Part shown: piece after piece, positions 1 to 12,836 of the stretch
Numbering within the stretch: the first letter of the stretch is position 1
Layout: every line of letters begins with the position of its first letter
DNA from: Amblyornis subalaris
Lineage: Eukaryota > Chordata > Aves > Passeriformes > Ptilonorhynchidae
Direction: 5' to 3'
DNA: 64,000 bases
Assembly: GCA_018881555.1 (NCBI GenBank)
Contig: JACAXG010000125.1
Span: forward strand, 1,763,758-1,827,757
The notes under the pieces: generated by a model
Database searches by the model: none
Seen by the model: only the letters and a program-made list of their open reading frames with translations
Told to the model about the DNA's origin: nothing
Translations under genes and position numbers: made by a program

Positions 1-411
1 GGGGGAAATAATAAAGTAGTCATTACACAGCAGAATGTTTAATCAAAGAATGTGGAAACTTACAGTTTCACATTAATTTGAGAAGGTTGGAGATTTAAAA
101 TTAATATTAGCTCTGACACAGGGAGGCTTTCTNTACAAGCAGTTAGGGGTTATATAATTGCTTAGAACAGAATTAAANTGCCTGTAAATTTAATGCCTTC
201 ACCTCTTTAACTGGATCCCCAGGCTCTATAGGTGGAATAGAAACAGACCTAAACCAGCCATGGTCCTTCAAATCCCTTTGGAATTTTGGCAGCAAACCTC
301 AGGCTTTGGTATTCTTCTGGTCTCCTGTGCTTGAATGGAAAGAGCTCCCAGGAAACTGAGACACAGCAAGGAAAACTCAACTAACCTTTGTCCACCAAGG
401 AAACATCTCTN

Positions 412-582
412 GTTGCCCAGAGAAGCTGTGGCTGCCCCTGGGTTGCTGGAAGTGTCCAAGGCCAGGTTGGATGGGGCTTGGAGCANCCTGGGATAGTGGA
501 AGGTGTCCCTGCCCATGGCAGTGGGGTGGAATAGGATAATCTTGAGGGTCCCTTCCAAGCCAAACCATTCTGGAATTCTGTG
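412..582 (+). mobile_element. CR1 LINE 3' end, tail type A
   Basis: The sequence begins at GTTGCCCAGAGAAG and runs through the CR1 segment for ORF2 C-terminus/3' UTR to the degraded terminal octamer (AATTCTGTGATGATG). 5' truncation to under 200 bp is typical of avian CR1. Confidence 0.9.
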
Positions 583-3500
583 ATGATGATCTTCCTCTGA
601 CTTGTTACCAGTGACTCCACTTGAAGTTGATGGAGAGACACAATAATTTTCATGCTGTGACCCCTCTCACTGAGGGATCTATACCAGGATTCCATTTCCC
701 CTTCCCCAGAAATTCCTGTGTGTCTTCCAAAGAGGTAGCACAGACAGCTCATTTACCTGTATCCATGGGCATTCACACGTTCAATTTTATCNCCAACTGC
801 AGGTCCCTGTCTGTGTCTGCCTGTACCTGTGAGTGTGTGGGATGTGTTTGTGCCTGTACCTGTTTGTAGGATGGAGAAGGGAAATCCAGGTGGACGTTGC
901 TGCTGAGCGTCCAGCCCCAAGACAAAAACCCCAAGTCACTGCACAACCATTTCTGGGACAAGTGCAGCTGGATGAGTGCTTAGAGCTGTTCATGCCTCAC
1001 ATTTTTCCGGGCAAGCTCCATAATTCTAAACCTGATTATTTTCGCATTCCTCNTCATCCTGACGGGGTTCATTCCACCCGTGGCTCTTCATTTGGGGTGG
1101 TTCTGCAGAGGACAGGCTGACACCGCCCAGCTAAGCAGAGTGGGAATGATGGTCTGACAAGCGGCAGGAGCAGATAAATGTGATTTAATTTGTCCTCTGT
1201 CTGGACTCAACCTAGGTGAGCAGGACAAATCCGCCCAGACACAGTTTGTCACTCTTTAAGTGTCTGTCCAGGCTTTCTCCTGTTCAAGGACAGGAGCAGG
1301 GAGCAGTCTCCTCACACAGCCGAGCTGCTGGAAAAGCCAGCCGGGATTCAGCTCGGAGAGCACCATTAGCAGGCTGGAAAGGTGGAATAATTAGATGGAT
1401 TTCAGGCCCGTGTGGGCTCAGCTTTGCTTTGCTGCTGCTGCACGTGTCCTGTGGGACTGCTGGGTATGGAAAAGAGCTGACATTGGGAAAACAAGAGCAG
1501 AAACCCTGCCTGGGTTTTTGCAGGGCTCTGCTTCCAGCATGCAGAGCATCGGCTCTGGTCTTTGGGTGGAAAGGGATATTTTCCCCTCTGCAGGAACTCA
1601 GTGTATTTCTGCTCTCCCTGGGGGGTCTTCATNGTACTCTGGAAAGGGAAAACCCTGGACAGAACAGAGTTGGGATATTTGAAGGAGTCTGTTAGTGAGT
1701 TGGGAAGGGAAGAGTCTATGTTTTGGTGGAATTCAACCACTTTGGAGGACAACCACCCTCTCAACACATTGTTCTGCCTCTTGGATGCATATTTAGTCTT
1801 GCAAACTATTGTTTAAAGAGATGTTGACTTTCCCTTCTCTAATATAGAGCAGTTCATTTCTTTCNCTGCCTTGCAGGAGACTAAAATGAAATTATTTTTT
1901 CCTTTACACACCACTTCAACCACTCTCATTGGGTTTTTTAATGTCATTTTGGTAAGGGGATGGAAAAANCCCAGCAATATCCAAATTTCAGTTTGATCCC
2001 AGTTCACAGATTTATTCTGAGGACTGGCAGACATAACAAAAAAATTGGTTTGCTATAATTTTTTTCCCTGACTTCTACCCTTTCATAGTTGCAACTTTCT
2101 CCCAGCTTTTGGCATAATTTCCTGTGCCCACTGAACACTTTTGCTCTGTGTTTATGACCCACTTTCCATTGGCTGCACCCTTGGATTGCCAGGTCATGCT
2201 TTTAAATGACCCCTGCTCCTCCAGATAAAGTTCTCNCTAAGATTTTTTTTTAATGGTTATTTTTATTACGTGCTTTCATGGCACCAGGAGATGAATAATG
2301 CTAAGGAGGCAAAGACCCCTAATATTTATAAGATTATTGCAAACTACCGTGCGTCCTCAGGTGGTTTTATGCTCAGCAAAGAGATTTATTTCGGGGCGAA
2401 TAGTAGTTTCCAAATATATCCGTATGCATGGATGGATCGTTTGTAAGCTCTGCTGATTTTCTCACAAAGAAAGAAAAGGAGATTTTTCTGAGGGGAACAG
2501 AACGCGCGATTTTCGCAGCGCTCCCTTGACGTGGGGATGCGCTTTGTTCTTCCCGTGATNTCCATTAATTCCACGCAATGCCCAGGTAAACTGGAGGGCA
2601 GGCAGCCTTCAGTGCTGACCTGCAGCATCACAGCTCCTGCCAGATCGTGGGCCAGCGGATAGGGATGGAAAAGGAGCGGGGATGAGATGAATTGTAATAA
2701 AATTTGCTGTTTCTCTTTGTCCGAAGTCGTGAGTCCTTCTATGACAATGGAGTGGGGATGAAAGGCCTGGCTTTGAAGAGGACACCAGAGTAGCAAAAGG
2801 GTACAAAAGCCTGTAATGACCATGGAAACAGGGAAAAACGTTGCTGTAGGTGAGGGAAGATTAAACTGAAGTGTGTTTGATCAGAAAACTGGCACAGAAA
2901 GAGCCCTGGAGGGGACAGGATTTGGGTTCCGTGTGCATGCACATGTTGGGGTGTTGGCCCGTGTGTTCAGNCACCTGGTTCAGCAGCAAGTTGTTACAAC
3001 AGTTGTTTTGAGGTTGGAATTGATAATTTAATTTCTTCTGCTGTTTTATTTTACTTGGGAAAAAAAAAAAGGAGCAAATCCAACAAGAAAAACTAACCAC
3101 AGNGTTTTCTCTGATCTGAAACTGAATTATTAGAGCCTTGTCTGTACAGAAAATGGTTCCCTTTAGACAGGGAAAGCCTCAGATTTGAGAAACTGAGTCA
3201 AATTAAAGAAGGGAAGAAAGGGCTTGGAGTGGTGCATTGGCCACCTGCAAGCTTGGAGAATTACTTTTATTTTTTTCTCTGAAGTTTCTTAAAAAATTAT
3301 GGAAGTTACTATTTGGACAGAAATGATGAGAACAGGTTAAAAATGTTACAGAAGTGCAAAACCACTTCCCCATTTCCCTGTCTCCCTGCATGCATCAGTG
3401 CAAATCCATCAGTAAAAATAAACGATGGTGTGCCTGGGAGATGTTTTCAGCAGCAGATGTCAGATTATACCACGGAATGAAGCTAAAACCCCAACTTTCC

Positions 3501-6404
3501 TGGCTGTTTTGGGAAGCTCTAGAGCCCAACGCAGAGCCTGCTTCAATCTCAGCTCTTTGGCTGCTCTGTGTGGTGTGGGGTGAGCACTGTCCTCACTCTG
3601 ACGCTGTTTNAGGACGAAATCTCATTCCTGTAGCCAAAATTTTTGGGTCCCTGCCTCGTTTTTGTGATAATCCTGAAGGTCCAATTCCTTGGAGGGATGG
3701 GCAGTGGTGCAATTGTTGGGAGCTGTGTCTTATCCCTACAGAAAGCACTTCAGAAAGGAGGAAAAGCTCTGATCTTCCAGAGACTAGGCGGAGGAAGGAG
3801 CCCTCAAGTGACAAATGACAACTTTCAGTGATGGGGAGGTCCTCAGGTTGTGTCTTCACGGATAAGTCCATGTCATGGCTCAGGAATTCCTCACACAGTG
3901 GGGAATGTAAGGGTNGAATGAGAGGCCTGGAAGCACTTGGTATGTGCCTGCTGACAGATCTACAGGGAAGCCTGGCAGCTCNTCTGGAGGGAGGATGCTC
4001 TGACCCCAGAATTGTAAGGGATTCACCCAGCACACAAATATCAGGCAGAGCCAAGAGCTATAAACAACCAGGAGCTTCCAAATCCACCATTTCCCCACCA
4101 GCTTCCTAGAATGGATGACCCAGACCATTTTTTGTCAGCCTGGAGCAGGGGGAGGGCTGTTTTTCTCTCTCACCCCCACAGACTCGGCTCTTTGACCTTT
4201 GGGGACGCGGCAGGGACGCAGCGTGAGCTGGCTGGGATGGGGACAAGGACATTCCCAGTGCTCTGTGCTTGGCCATTCCGTGCAGTTTGGGATGCTGTGG
4301 TGAGTCAGTGCTGCTGGGGAGGCTGTTCCCGGGAGTGTTTGCAAAGCAGAGGCTGGCCTGGAATTTACTCCATCTGTTCCAGAAGCAGGGATTGTGCTGC
4401 CCGTGCCGTGCAATGCCAGGGATTTCACACCGAGCTGAGCAGTCCTGGTTCACTTTCCAACCACCTCCACGAGCCTTTGCAGGACAGCTGTCCTAGAGGG
4501 AGCATCCTGCTGTGTCCTGGACGGACACACGGACCTGGCCGGGCTGGCAGACGGGCTTCTGGAACAAACCCTGCAGGAATTCCTCAAATCCCTCTCTAGT
4601 CCCAAACCNTGTTTGACACACCAACTGTGATAACGTTAAGGGACAGCAAACAACCCAGCCTGCTGCTCCTCAGTGCTGCCAGAGACTGCAGCCAGCAGGG
4701 AAATGTCGGAATTCTTTTCAAACCAGCCATGTTTTATGGCCGTTTCTCTCTATTCGCTGTACCAGGAGCCAAAGTCTGGAATTCCTGGCTAATTGTCCAT
4801 CTGAAATGGTCATCAGGGTCACTGAACTGGATGTTGGGTGTCTGATCGTGGCTCAGGGACCACATTTTGGGGGCTGATATCCTTCCACCCTCTAAGATGG
4901 TGCAGAGGCTCCATAGACCATCAGATGGTCTTATTTTTGTGAATTTTGAATTCCAGTCCATGGCCTGGCATTATCCATGACTTAACCTCCCTCACTCCAC
5001 TGTCTCTGTTTACCAAACAAGGTAAATGAAACAACCTTCAGTCACCATTTTCAGCCTTCCACTATTTTTCCCCTTTCCTGGGGATCCTACTGAAACACAG
5101 GGATGTGCAGGGATGGATCCTACAGAAGAGACCCCAGCTCTTGCCCAATATTCCAGACATCATCTGTTATGAATCTTCATGGTTTTCCTGTGGGTTACCT
5201 CAGGCAAGGTGGGATCTTAACTTTATTGATGCTGCACCTATGGAAGGGTTTTAATTCTGCTCTCACTGGACAAGTCCATCCTAGCAGCACATGCCAAAAT
5301 CCAACGCATCATGTGTTTATAGTTATTAATAGTTAAGTAAAATAGGAAAATATAGCCTATATGCCACAGGAAAATGTGGGGGGATTTTTCTGCATCTACA
5401 AGTCAGATAATGTGTTTAGAGAAAATGAGTTAAATAGAAGTATCACCCTGTAGCTGATCTAATAATGGGCTTCTATGTCTGGAAAAGAAATGGAAACATT
5501 CTGGGTATTCAAGTCTAACCCAAAACTGTGCCAGATTTATCCAATTGTGAGTTGATCCAATAAAAGGTGGCAATTCATTCCCTTCTGTTCTCTTCCATTA
5601 ACATTTTATAAACAAAGACACAGAGAGAGAGAAGCAAGAGATGAGTTGGAAATGGTTGGTGAGCTTGAGATGGGAGTTGGACCTGCATAGTCTGAGTTCC
5701 TGTGGAGGTTCCTGTGGCCTGTGCTGGAAAATGTAATTTCTAACAGAGGAGCATCAATCCTTCAGTCACTGTAGGAAAATAAGACACTCAGGAGATGAGG
5801 GATGAGATGGAAGCGAGGCAACCAACACTGCCAGCCTAGGGTGCCCACCCAGCTGCTCTGATCACATCCACAGCTTTGTCTTTTGCTAAAAGGGGACCCA
5901 TTATTTCATTTTTGTTGCTTATATTTACATTCATGACTCCCTCTTTTACCCATTTCTTCCTTTTCTGTGCCCTCACCCCTTCCTCCACGGCTCGTAACAC
6001 TTTTTGGAAGGAGTGAGACAGAGAGTGAAGGCTCAGAGTGTCTCGTGCATGCAGAGCTTTCCAGGCTGCTGCTTTTGCCATCCACATCCCAGGGATGAGA
6101 TGCAAGACGGATCTTCTTTCCTCCGACTTGTTTGACAAACCCAATGTGCAGCTGCATAAAATATTTTCCCTCCAGGCAGTGGAAATGTCACGCTGTGTCT
6201 CTGTTGGTGACATGGGCGTATTTAAATAGGGTATTTCTTACCAGACAGCACTTTAGGGGGCTTTGTCCTGTCAAGTATCCTNCAGTGCTGGACCCTGCAC
6301 ATGCCTGGCACGGGGTGTGATACAGCACTGTCTCTGATGTGCATTGGAACGTTATTATTACAGAATTCGTGTGATTGAAGCACACANCTCAATCTGGATN
6401 ACAA
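583..6404. other. Intronic single-copy DNA
   Basis: No exon or mobile element was recognised. There is a TG/CTGT-rich patch at 805-865 and an A11 run near 3060. A short CpG-retaining patch at 2400-2590 (GAACGCGCGATTTTCGCAGC) might be regulatory. Confidence 0.5.
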
Positions 6405-6801
6405 ACAGAGACTCTCCTANAAAGACNGGCTGGGAGAGNGGGGGGTGTCCAGCCTGGAGAAGAGACGGCTCTGGGAAGACCCAAGAGGANNTTCCAGTGC
6501 CTAAAGGGGCTCCAGGAGAGCTGGAGAGGGATTTTGGACAAGGGATGGAGTGCCAGGAAAAGGGGAAATGGCTTTAAACTGAAGGAGGAGAGATTTAGGC
6601 GGGATATTGGGAAGGAATTCCTGGCTGTGGGGTGGGGAGGCCCTGGCACAGGTTGCCCAGAGAAGCTGTGGCTGCCCCATCCCTGGAAGTGTCCCAGGCC
6701 AGGCTGGACGGGGCTTGGAGCAACCTGGGGATAGTGGAAGGTGGTTGGAATGAGATGATCTTTCAGGCTCCTTCCAAACCCAAACCACCCTGTGACTCTC
6801 T
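6405..6801 (+). mobile_element. CR1 LINE ORF2 C-terminus plus 3' UTR, tail type A
   Basis: One of the longer CR1 copies here. Decayed ORF2 C-terminal reading is visible (RGNGFKLKEERFRRDIGKEF around 6560-6620), followed by the shared GTTGCCCAGAGAAG segment and a degraded tail. Seven Ns fall in the first ~110 bp. Frames are broken, so the copy is dead. Confidence 0.92.
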
Positions 6802-6829
6802 CAGTGCATGACCTGGTGCTCACACTCTT

Positions 6830-7345
6830 AAAACACGCGGGACGGGAGCTCCACAAAACACGGAGCACGCGCAGGGTGCAAAACGGGTGGAAAACAAGCA
6901 AAATGTCGACGGGGCTGCATCTCCCAGGCCATCACAAGGACCGTGTGCACCACAGCCCACAGCTGCACACCCACACCCTGCTCCAACACCCCTCAAACGC
7001 ATCCCTGTGGAACCACCCTGCGCNGTGACGGGGACACCGTTGGTACACACGCTGCCACGCGCGGAGGCACAGACCCATCTCAGCACCCACCCGTCTCGCG
7101 CTCCCCNATCCCCACAGCTCTTCCCATCGCGTGTTTTCCCAGGAACGGATGCCCGGCGCGTACGGATCCGTATCCCAAGCAGGGCGCGCGGAACCGGCGC
7201 GTCAGGCCGGGCAGAAGGGAAGCGCTGGCTCCGTTTCCCCTCTTTGCCGAGGAAGCGCCTTCCCGACGCTGGCTCGGCTCTCCTGGATGAGTTTTCCGGG
7301 AAGGGCCGTGCGCTGCGGATGTCAGCTCATGTTGTGGGGCGCGTT
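6830..7345. promoter_or_regulatory. CpG island inside the intron
   Basis: CpG dinucleotides are very dense: about 29 by eye in 7081-7320 alone, with clusters such as GGCGCGTACGG and GCGCGCGG. CpG drops sharply on both sides. There is no repeat match and no convincing reading frame. Such islands usually mark unmethylated promoters or enhancers; an alternative promoter or non-coding RNA start is possible. The function is inferred. Confidence 0.7.
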
Positions 7346-8061
7346 CCTTGCTGTTTCTTAAGTAGCTGCCCCTAAAAAATTTGTTTGTCTCGGAGGTGCT
7401 TTCACGCAGAAGCGGGGATTTGAAGCCTGAGGGGGAACACATGAAAGGAAAAGCATCGGGGAAATGGTGAATCGTGCATTAAAATATGCTGGGAGTTGGG
7501 GATTTCATGTTAATGCTGTGGGACAGCATGCACATGCCAGTGCTCCCAGTATGGCCAGAAATGCCTGATTTGCCCAAAAGAGTCTTGTTGTGTTGTCTCT
7601 TCTGATTCTTTTCTGATCCTTTAAGCATAGGAGAACTTGCTTCTTCTGTTGATGCCCCAAATCCATTTGAAAATAGTGCAATCACACACTGCAACGCTGC
7701 ACTTCCAGCTCCTTCTCCCCTTTGGATGTCCAGGGAATCAGTGTCANGCATCTCTGGCTAAGAGTTGAATTGAGTCTTCCATCATTTCCTCAAGTGAAAG
7801 TAGANTAAGAGATGTTCAAAGCACTCCCANGTGCCACACTAAAATTTAGACATCCCCAGACACTTGTGATTTATTCCAGGGTCTGTTTTTAAATTGGTGT
7901 GTTCAGATTCTGCTCAGCATTTTCTNTGATGCTGTTCTATCTATTTATTCATAGTTCCTATGTCTGTTTAGTTGCTGTTGGGTGATGCAGAGTAGTAGCT
8001 CAGCTAAAAAAAAAACAAAATAAAGTTTTAAACTGAAATAAAAGTCAATGAACAAAATGCC
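7346..8061. other. Intronic single-copy DNA
   Basis: CpG falls away after the island and the sequence becomes AT-rich towards the 31-bp repeat. Nothing else is seen. Confidence 0.5.
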
Positions 8062-8154
8062 CTGGTTGAAATATGCTGGCTGAAATTAAATTCTGGTTGA
8101 AATATGCTAGTTAAAATTAAATTCTGGTTGAAATATGCTCGTTTAAATTAAATC
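8062..8154. repeat. 31-bp tandem repeat, three copies
   Basis: Three consecutive 31-bp units at 8062-8092, 8093-8123 and 8124-8154 each start CTGGTTGAAATATGCT and end in AAATTAAAT. Differences are confined mainly to the centre of each unit. The array is AT-rich and non-coding. Confidence 0.95.
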
Positions 8155-9439
8155 CATGTAAAGCTTGTGTGTAGACAAGTCCAACGTCTAACTTAACTTC
8201 TGTGGACACATAAGCTGGTGGTTTTGGATGAGCACTGAACTGAAATAAACAACTTCTAGTGCTAGAGTTTAGTCCCCCAGTGTGTGAGCTCTGGTGATGA
8301 AAGTCACGTTTTCACTACGTGTTAAGAGGACAAGGCAATGAAAATTGAGGTTTGAGACTTGGTGCATAGAAGAACACGGATTTCCTTTGCTTTTACTGGT
8401 CTATGATATTTTTACTAAACTGAATAAATGGAAATTAAAGGAAAGCAATGCAAGCAAACCTTCTCCTGGGATGGGGACTGCAAAACTTGTGCAAACAGCA
8501 TTTGCAAAATCAGCCCTTCAGGCTTTCTATCTTGTCACCAACACCTAGAGCATATCAGCATTTTGGAGCTGGCTGTAACACGTGCCTGGGGGAATAAACA
8601 CGAGGGTACAGCTAAACCAGGGATCTAAATATAACTCCAAGGAANGAATGCAGGAGCTGTAACTTGTCAGGTATTTTCTCTAATGAAGGCTGATCTGTGA
8701 GGAATTAGCACCAGGCAGATCTGCACACCAGATGCTCCGGCACACAGTCCAAGGTTGGGGGTTTTAACTCCCAAGTCCACTTGGTACCAGCTCTGAGTGG
8801 CACAGAAATGTCAGGAGAAGTTCTCTGCAGCCTCTCACCAGCGAGCATCTGCAGTTTAACCAGTCCAGGGCTCGCCTCCCCCTGCCCAATGATTTGTCTG
8901 ACCACTTCTCCACAGCTGAGCTTAATTCCGGCTTTGTGGCCAGTTTAGGTTCAGGTCGAATCAATGAGCAAGGTCTGATTTGTTCCTCCTGGAGATCATT
9001 AATGGACAGCTTTTTGTAGGGGAAGGGTTGTTCGATAATCAGTGAGCTCTGGNAGTCAGCAATAGGCAGGAGACAGTTAAAAACTCTCTCCCAGGGGAGA
9101 AGGAAGTGTTGCATTTTACTTAGACCGGGAAAAATACACCACAAAATCAAAAGTACAAACCCCCTTCTGTCAGTGGAACAGACGTGGCCCAATTTCCCAA
9201 TGTGCTGAANGACCTCGGTGGGAATGCAGAAAATCAGGTCAATAATTAATTTGCATCCTTGGACCTCACAGCCTGAGACCTCTACCTCGACCTCCTGGTC
9301 TCCAGGCCTTGCTGCTGCTGTCTTGAGCTGTTTACCCTCATCTGATGCTCATCTTTCCTCTTTCCCCTCCTCCTGCTGTGTCCCTTTTTCCTTTCCTCAT
9401 CGTGCNGCTGCTCCTGGATCTGGTATCCAAAGGTTACCT
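8155..9439. other. Intronic single-copy DNA
   Basis: No exon, repeat or regulatory signal could be supported. Confidence 0.5.
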
Positions 9440-9515
9440 GTGTCCCAGCCCATGGCAGGGGGGTGGAACTGGAGGATCTTTAAGGTTCNTTCCAAGGCTT
9501 TCTGGGATTCTGTGT
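9440..9515 (+). mobile_element. CR1 3' tail fragment, type A
   Basis: A short match to the last ~75 bp of CR1: CCCATGGCAGGGGGGTGGAA, then GATCTTTAAGGTTC and a TGGGATTCTGTG terminus. The upstream sequence does not continue as CR1. Confidence 0.75.
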
Positions 9516-9699
9516 GCCCACATCTGTCTCAGCACAAGCAATCCACTCAGCTTGGTCCCCTTGAGTTCTGGGATGGGATCAGCTACAGGGAAATGGGTAC
9601 AGGACAAGCTGGTTTGCAGATGTTTTTTCCAAGTGGCATCTCATTCCATGTCTCTCCAGCTGGCTTTGAGCAATTCCTTGCATTTGTGCACTCATTNCT

Positions 9700-10560
9700 C
9701 TAAGCTAATTTCAGTGATAAATACCTGATATGCAGCTTAACAGGGAATCTGTTAATCATGTAAATAATTGACTAATGCCTGGGACTCCTGGAAGTCTTGC
9801 TGGGATTGCCTCTGTGTTGAGACAGAGCAATTAATGCCACCAACAGGATCCTTACCTAGCATGAAACTGTTTATTAAAGCAGAATCAGGATTATGAAGCA
9901 TAAATTGCTCTTAATTTCATCAGCTTTCTCTGGCTGCCTTAGGAGCCTTTCATTGGTGCACCCTTATTTGTCTTCCAGACTTTGTTATTTAACCAGACAC
10001 TGATCAGGTGACGATGAGTTAATTTCTAGGTATCCAAATTAACAAATCAATTAATTAAGAGGAGACCTAGGGCTTCCTTTGGCCAGCAGTTCTCCTTCAC
10101 TTTGCTGAATTGGGGCTGAAATCACTGCCAGCTTTATTCATGCAGAGTTGCAGCACTTGCCCCCTTGGGAAAATTACATTTGTTTGTATTTGCTATGCTT
10201 TTCCAGAAGTCCTCCGAAGGTTTGTTTGGGAATACAAGCCGGGTCCAGACGAACAAGCTGAATAGATAAGGTTGTCCCAGCCAGCTGGGGTCCAGGAGTT
10301 TGCTCATTGTCCCCTGCCACTGACCCCGCTGTCACCACCTAGTCCATGGAGATTGTGGTTATTTTCCATTCAGAGGCAACTGGGAGGGTGTTCCAGAGGA
10401 TATTCATCCCCAAAACATGCAGGCTCCTGCGTTGTGCTGCCTGCCCACGGTCCCCGTTCTCCATCTGCCGCACAGCCTCCCATTATGCAAATGAGGGGAG
10501 CTCGCTTCGAGTTTATTTCTTAATTTAATAAATGTAATTTGATAAATCTTAATGCAATCC
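9700..10560. promoter_or_regulatory. AT-rich block with homeodomain and POU-type motifs (candidate enhancer)
   Basis: A repeat-free block carries many TAAT-core sites, including AATCAATTAATTAAG near 10046, and a perfect octamer ATGCAAAT at 10485-10492 followed by a TTTAATTTAATAAATG run. It looks like a developmental conserved non-coding element, but conservation was not tested. No splice-flanked open frame was found. Confidence 0.35.
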
Positions 10561-12278
10561 ATTCCTGGTGAATGAAAGGAAAGCTGACTGCATAAAACAG
10601 CATCAGCTGTCAGGCAGCCCGGCGTTCTCCAGCAGCTCAGACTGCTCCGGGGATTGTTTCTTTGAAGAAGACTTTGCCAAATCAGATCNGTAGCCCAGCC
10701 ATGCCTGGGTCTTGCTTTTGAGCACGGCCAGGAGGAAGAATTAACTGACCCATCACTGACATGGAGCCAGGGTGAGGAGGAGGTGGCTGGAGCGAGAGGG
10801 AGTTGTGTCCAACATGACCCTGGATGTGGTTTTCTGGCTGGGACCNCGGTGTCACATCTTGCTGTTCTCCCCTCTCTGTCCCTGCACAGCAGATTCCAGT
10901 TCGGTTCTTTTTGCCCTTCCTGCCAGTGAAAGCAGAAGTGGGTGGGCATNGCTTTTATCCCCTTCTGCAGAATTAATTCCCTGGTGCATCCCACCCAGAT
11001 TTGGATGTGCAAAGCACCACAGGAAGATGTTTGACAGGACCTTCCCTTTGGGTGTGAGCTGAGACAGTTGAACCTGGTGATGCCTATTTCCCAAGAAGGT
11101 GCGAGTGGATTGTGGNAATCTCCTCATAAAACCCCCACAAATTACACCAGGGACTTCCCTGAATTAACTCCCCTTTGAAACAGAGCAAAGGGTAAGAGAG
11201 GCTCNGGTCTTTTTAATGTGTCTCCACCAAGATGACACAGCAAGCTAGAAAACATTTGACCCATGCAGGCCAGCACAATCCTTGCCTTGAGACCCAGCTC
11301 CNGTGAGGTTTAAAATCCAAATTCCAAGTCACCCTGAAGAGGATGGTCAGCATTTAAGAGATTGTGATTTCTTGCATCAAAGCAGCCTAAAAGAGTTTTA
11401 AGGTTTCTGCAGAGGGGACTTTGCATCCGGCATCGTGGATGTTTGGATAATGAAACATAGTCCNCATGCTGATAGCTAGAAAAATGCCTAAAAATTGTAA
11501 AAAACATCATCCATAAGTAAATTTCTCTTGCCAAGCAGCAAGGATATATCCTTCAGCTGAAACAGGAAATGTAAATGGGAACTGAACTATCAAAACTTTG
11601 GCAAAAGCAAGGAGGAAAGAAGCAATTAGTTGGAATCTCAGTACTTGGATGCCATTCCTGCAAGAATGACTATTCTGACCTGTCCACATGTCAGGATAAC
11701 CTCACGCAGAAAGATGGAAGAGTCAAACACTTCTTTTCCCTATTTTTCTGCTTCTTTTTCCTTTTTTGCATCATTATCATTAAAAAAAAACCCCAATAAA
11801 CAACCAACCACCCTGCCTTTATAANGAATCTTTGGGTCAAATGTTCAGCCACTTAAAAAATATCTAAAGTAAACCACATGTATGTGCTGTGGAGGCAGTG
11901 GCTGGGTGATGAGTTACATATGCAAGAATCCAGCATNCACATGCAAAAGGAGGCTCTGGAGGCACCAACAAAGACATGTATTTTTGGTCACAGGGACAAT
12001 TGAAGGGTTTTTTAACCTCATTCAGAATTTTTCCTGAATGCATTCATCTTCCTCTTAATATCAGTCTTTTATTTATAGACAAAAACGGTCATTGTTCGGA
12101 GAAGACAATGAGACCAAATTTGTCTCAGTTCTTACTCCTTTTCTCTGTTTTTCCAGTAAGGAAAAGGTCTGTGTCTCTGTGTAAATTTATTGAAGGGAAA
12201 AAAACCACAACAAACCAGAAAGAAAAAAAACCAAAACAACTAAAACCATCTTAGATTTCTTTTTCTACAGAAACAAAG
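10561..12278. other. Intronic single-copy DNA
   Basis: Unique sequence with short A-rich runs near 11780 and 12190-12235. No feature could be supported. Confidence 0.5.
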
Positions 12279-12836
12279 GATTGTTTGGGTTGGAAAAAAC
12301 CTCNGAGATCANCGAGTCCAAACATTAACACAACATTGACAAGGCCACTACTAAGCCATATCTATAAGTCTTCTAAATCCCTGCAGGGATGNTGATTCCA
12401 CCGTTGCCTTGGGCAACCTCTTCCAGTGCTTGATAACCTTTTCAGTGAAGGAATTTTCCCAATATCGAACCTGACCCTCCCCTGGCACAGCTTGAGGCTG
12501 TTCCCTCNCATCCTGTCCCTGTTCCCTGGGAGCAGAGCCCGACCCCCCCCNGCTGCCCCCTCTTGTCAGGAGTTGTGCAGAGCCAGAAGGTCCCCCCTGA
12601 GCCTCCTTTTCTCCAGGCTGAGCCCCTTTCCNAGCTCCCTCAGCNNCTCCTGGNGCTCCAGCCCCTTCCCCAGCTCNNTTCCCTTCCCTGGACANGCTCC
12701 AAACGGTNAATGGGGCCCAAAACTGACCCCAGGATCCAAGGTGTGGCCTCACCAGTGCCCAGCATAGCGGGATGGTCACTGTCCTGGTCCTNCTGGACAC
12801 ACTATTCCTGATAAAATCCAGGTGCCATTGGCATTT
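12279..12836 (-). mobile_element. CR1 LINE ORF2 C-terminus plus 3' UTR, tail type B
   Basis: The longest recent CR1 copy in the window, on the minus strand. At the right end the minus strand reads CQWHLDFIRNSVS, RTRTVTIP and ALVRPHLG, the hallmark ORF2 C-terminal region. The left end is the 3' UTR tail. About 14 Ns, including NN pairs, fall in ~500 bp, well above the local average. Frames are broken. Confidence 0.95.

Noticed and set aside
805..865. TG/CTGT-rich patch as a microsatellite
   Set aside because: Too irregular, with no stable repeat unit.
4111..4599. 162-residue plus-strand frame
   Set aside because: No domain, no codon or splice support; the same stretch is also open in other frames.
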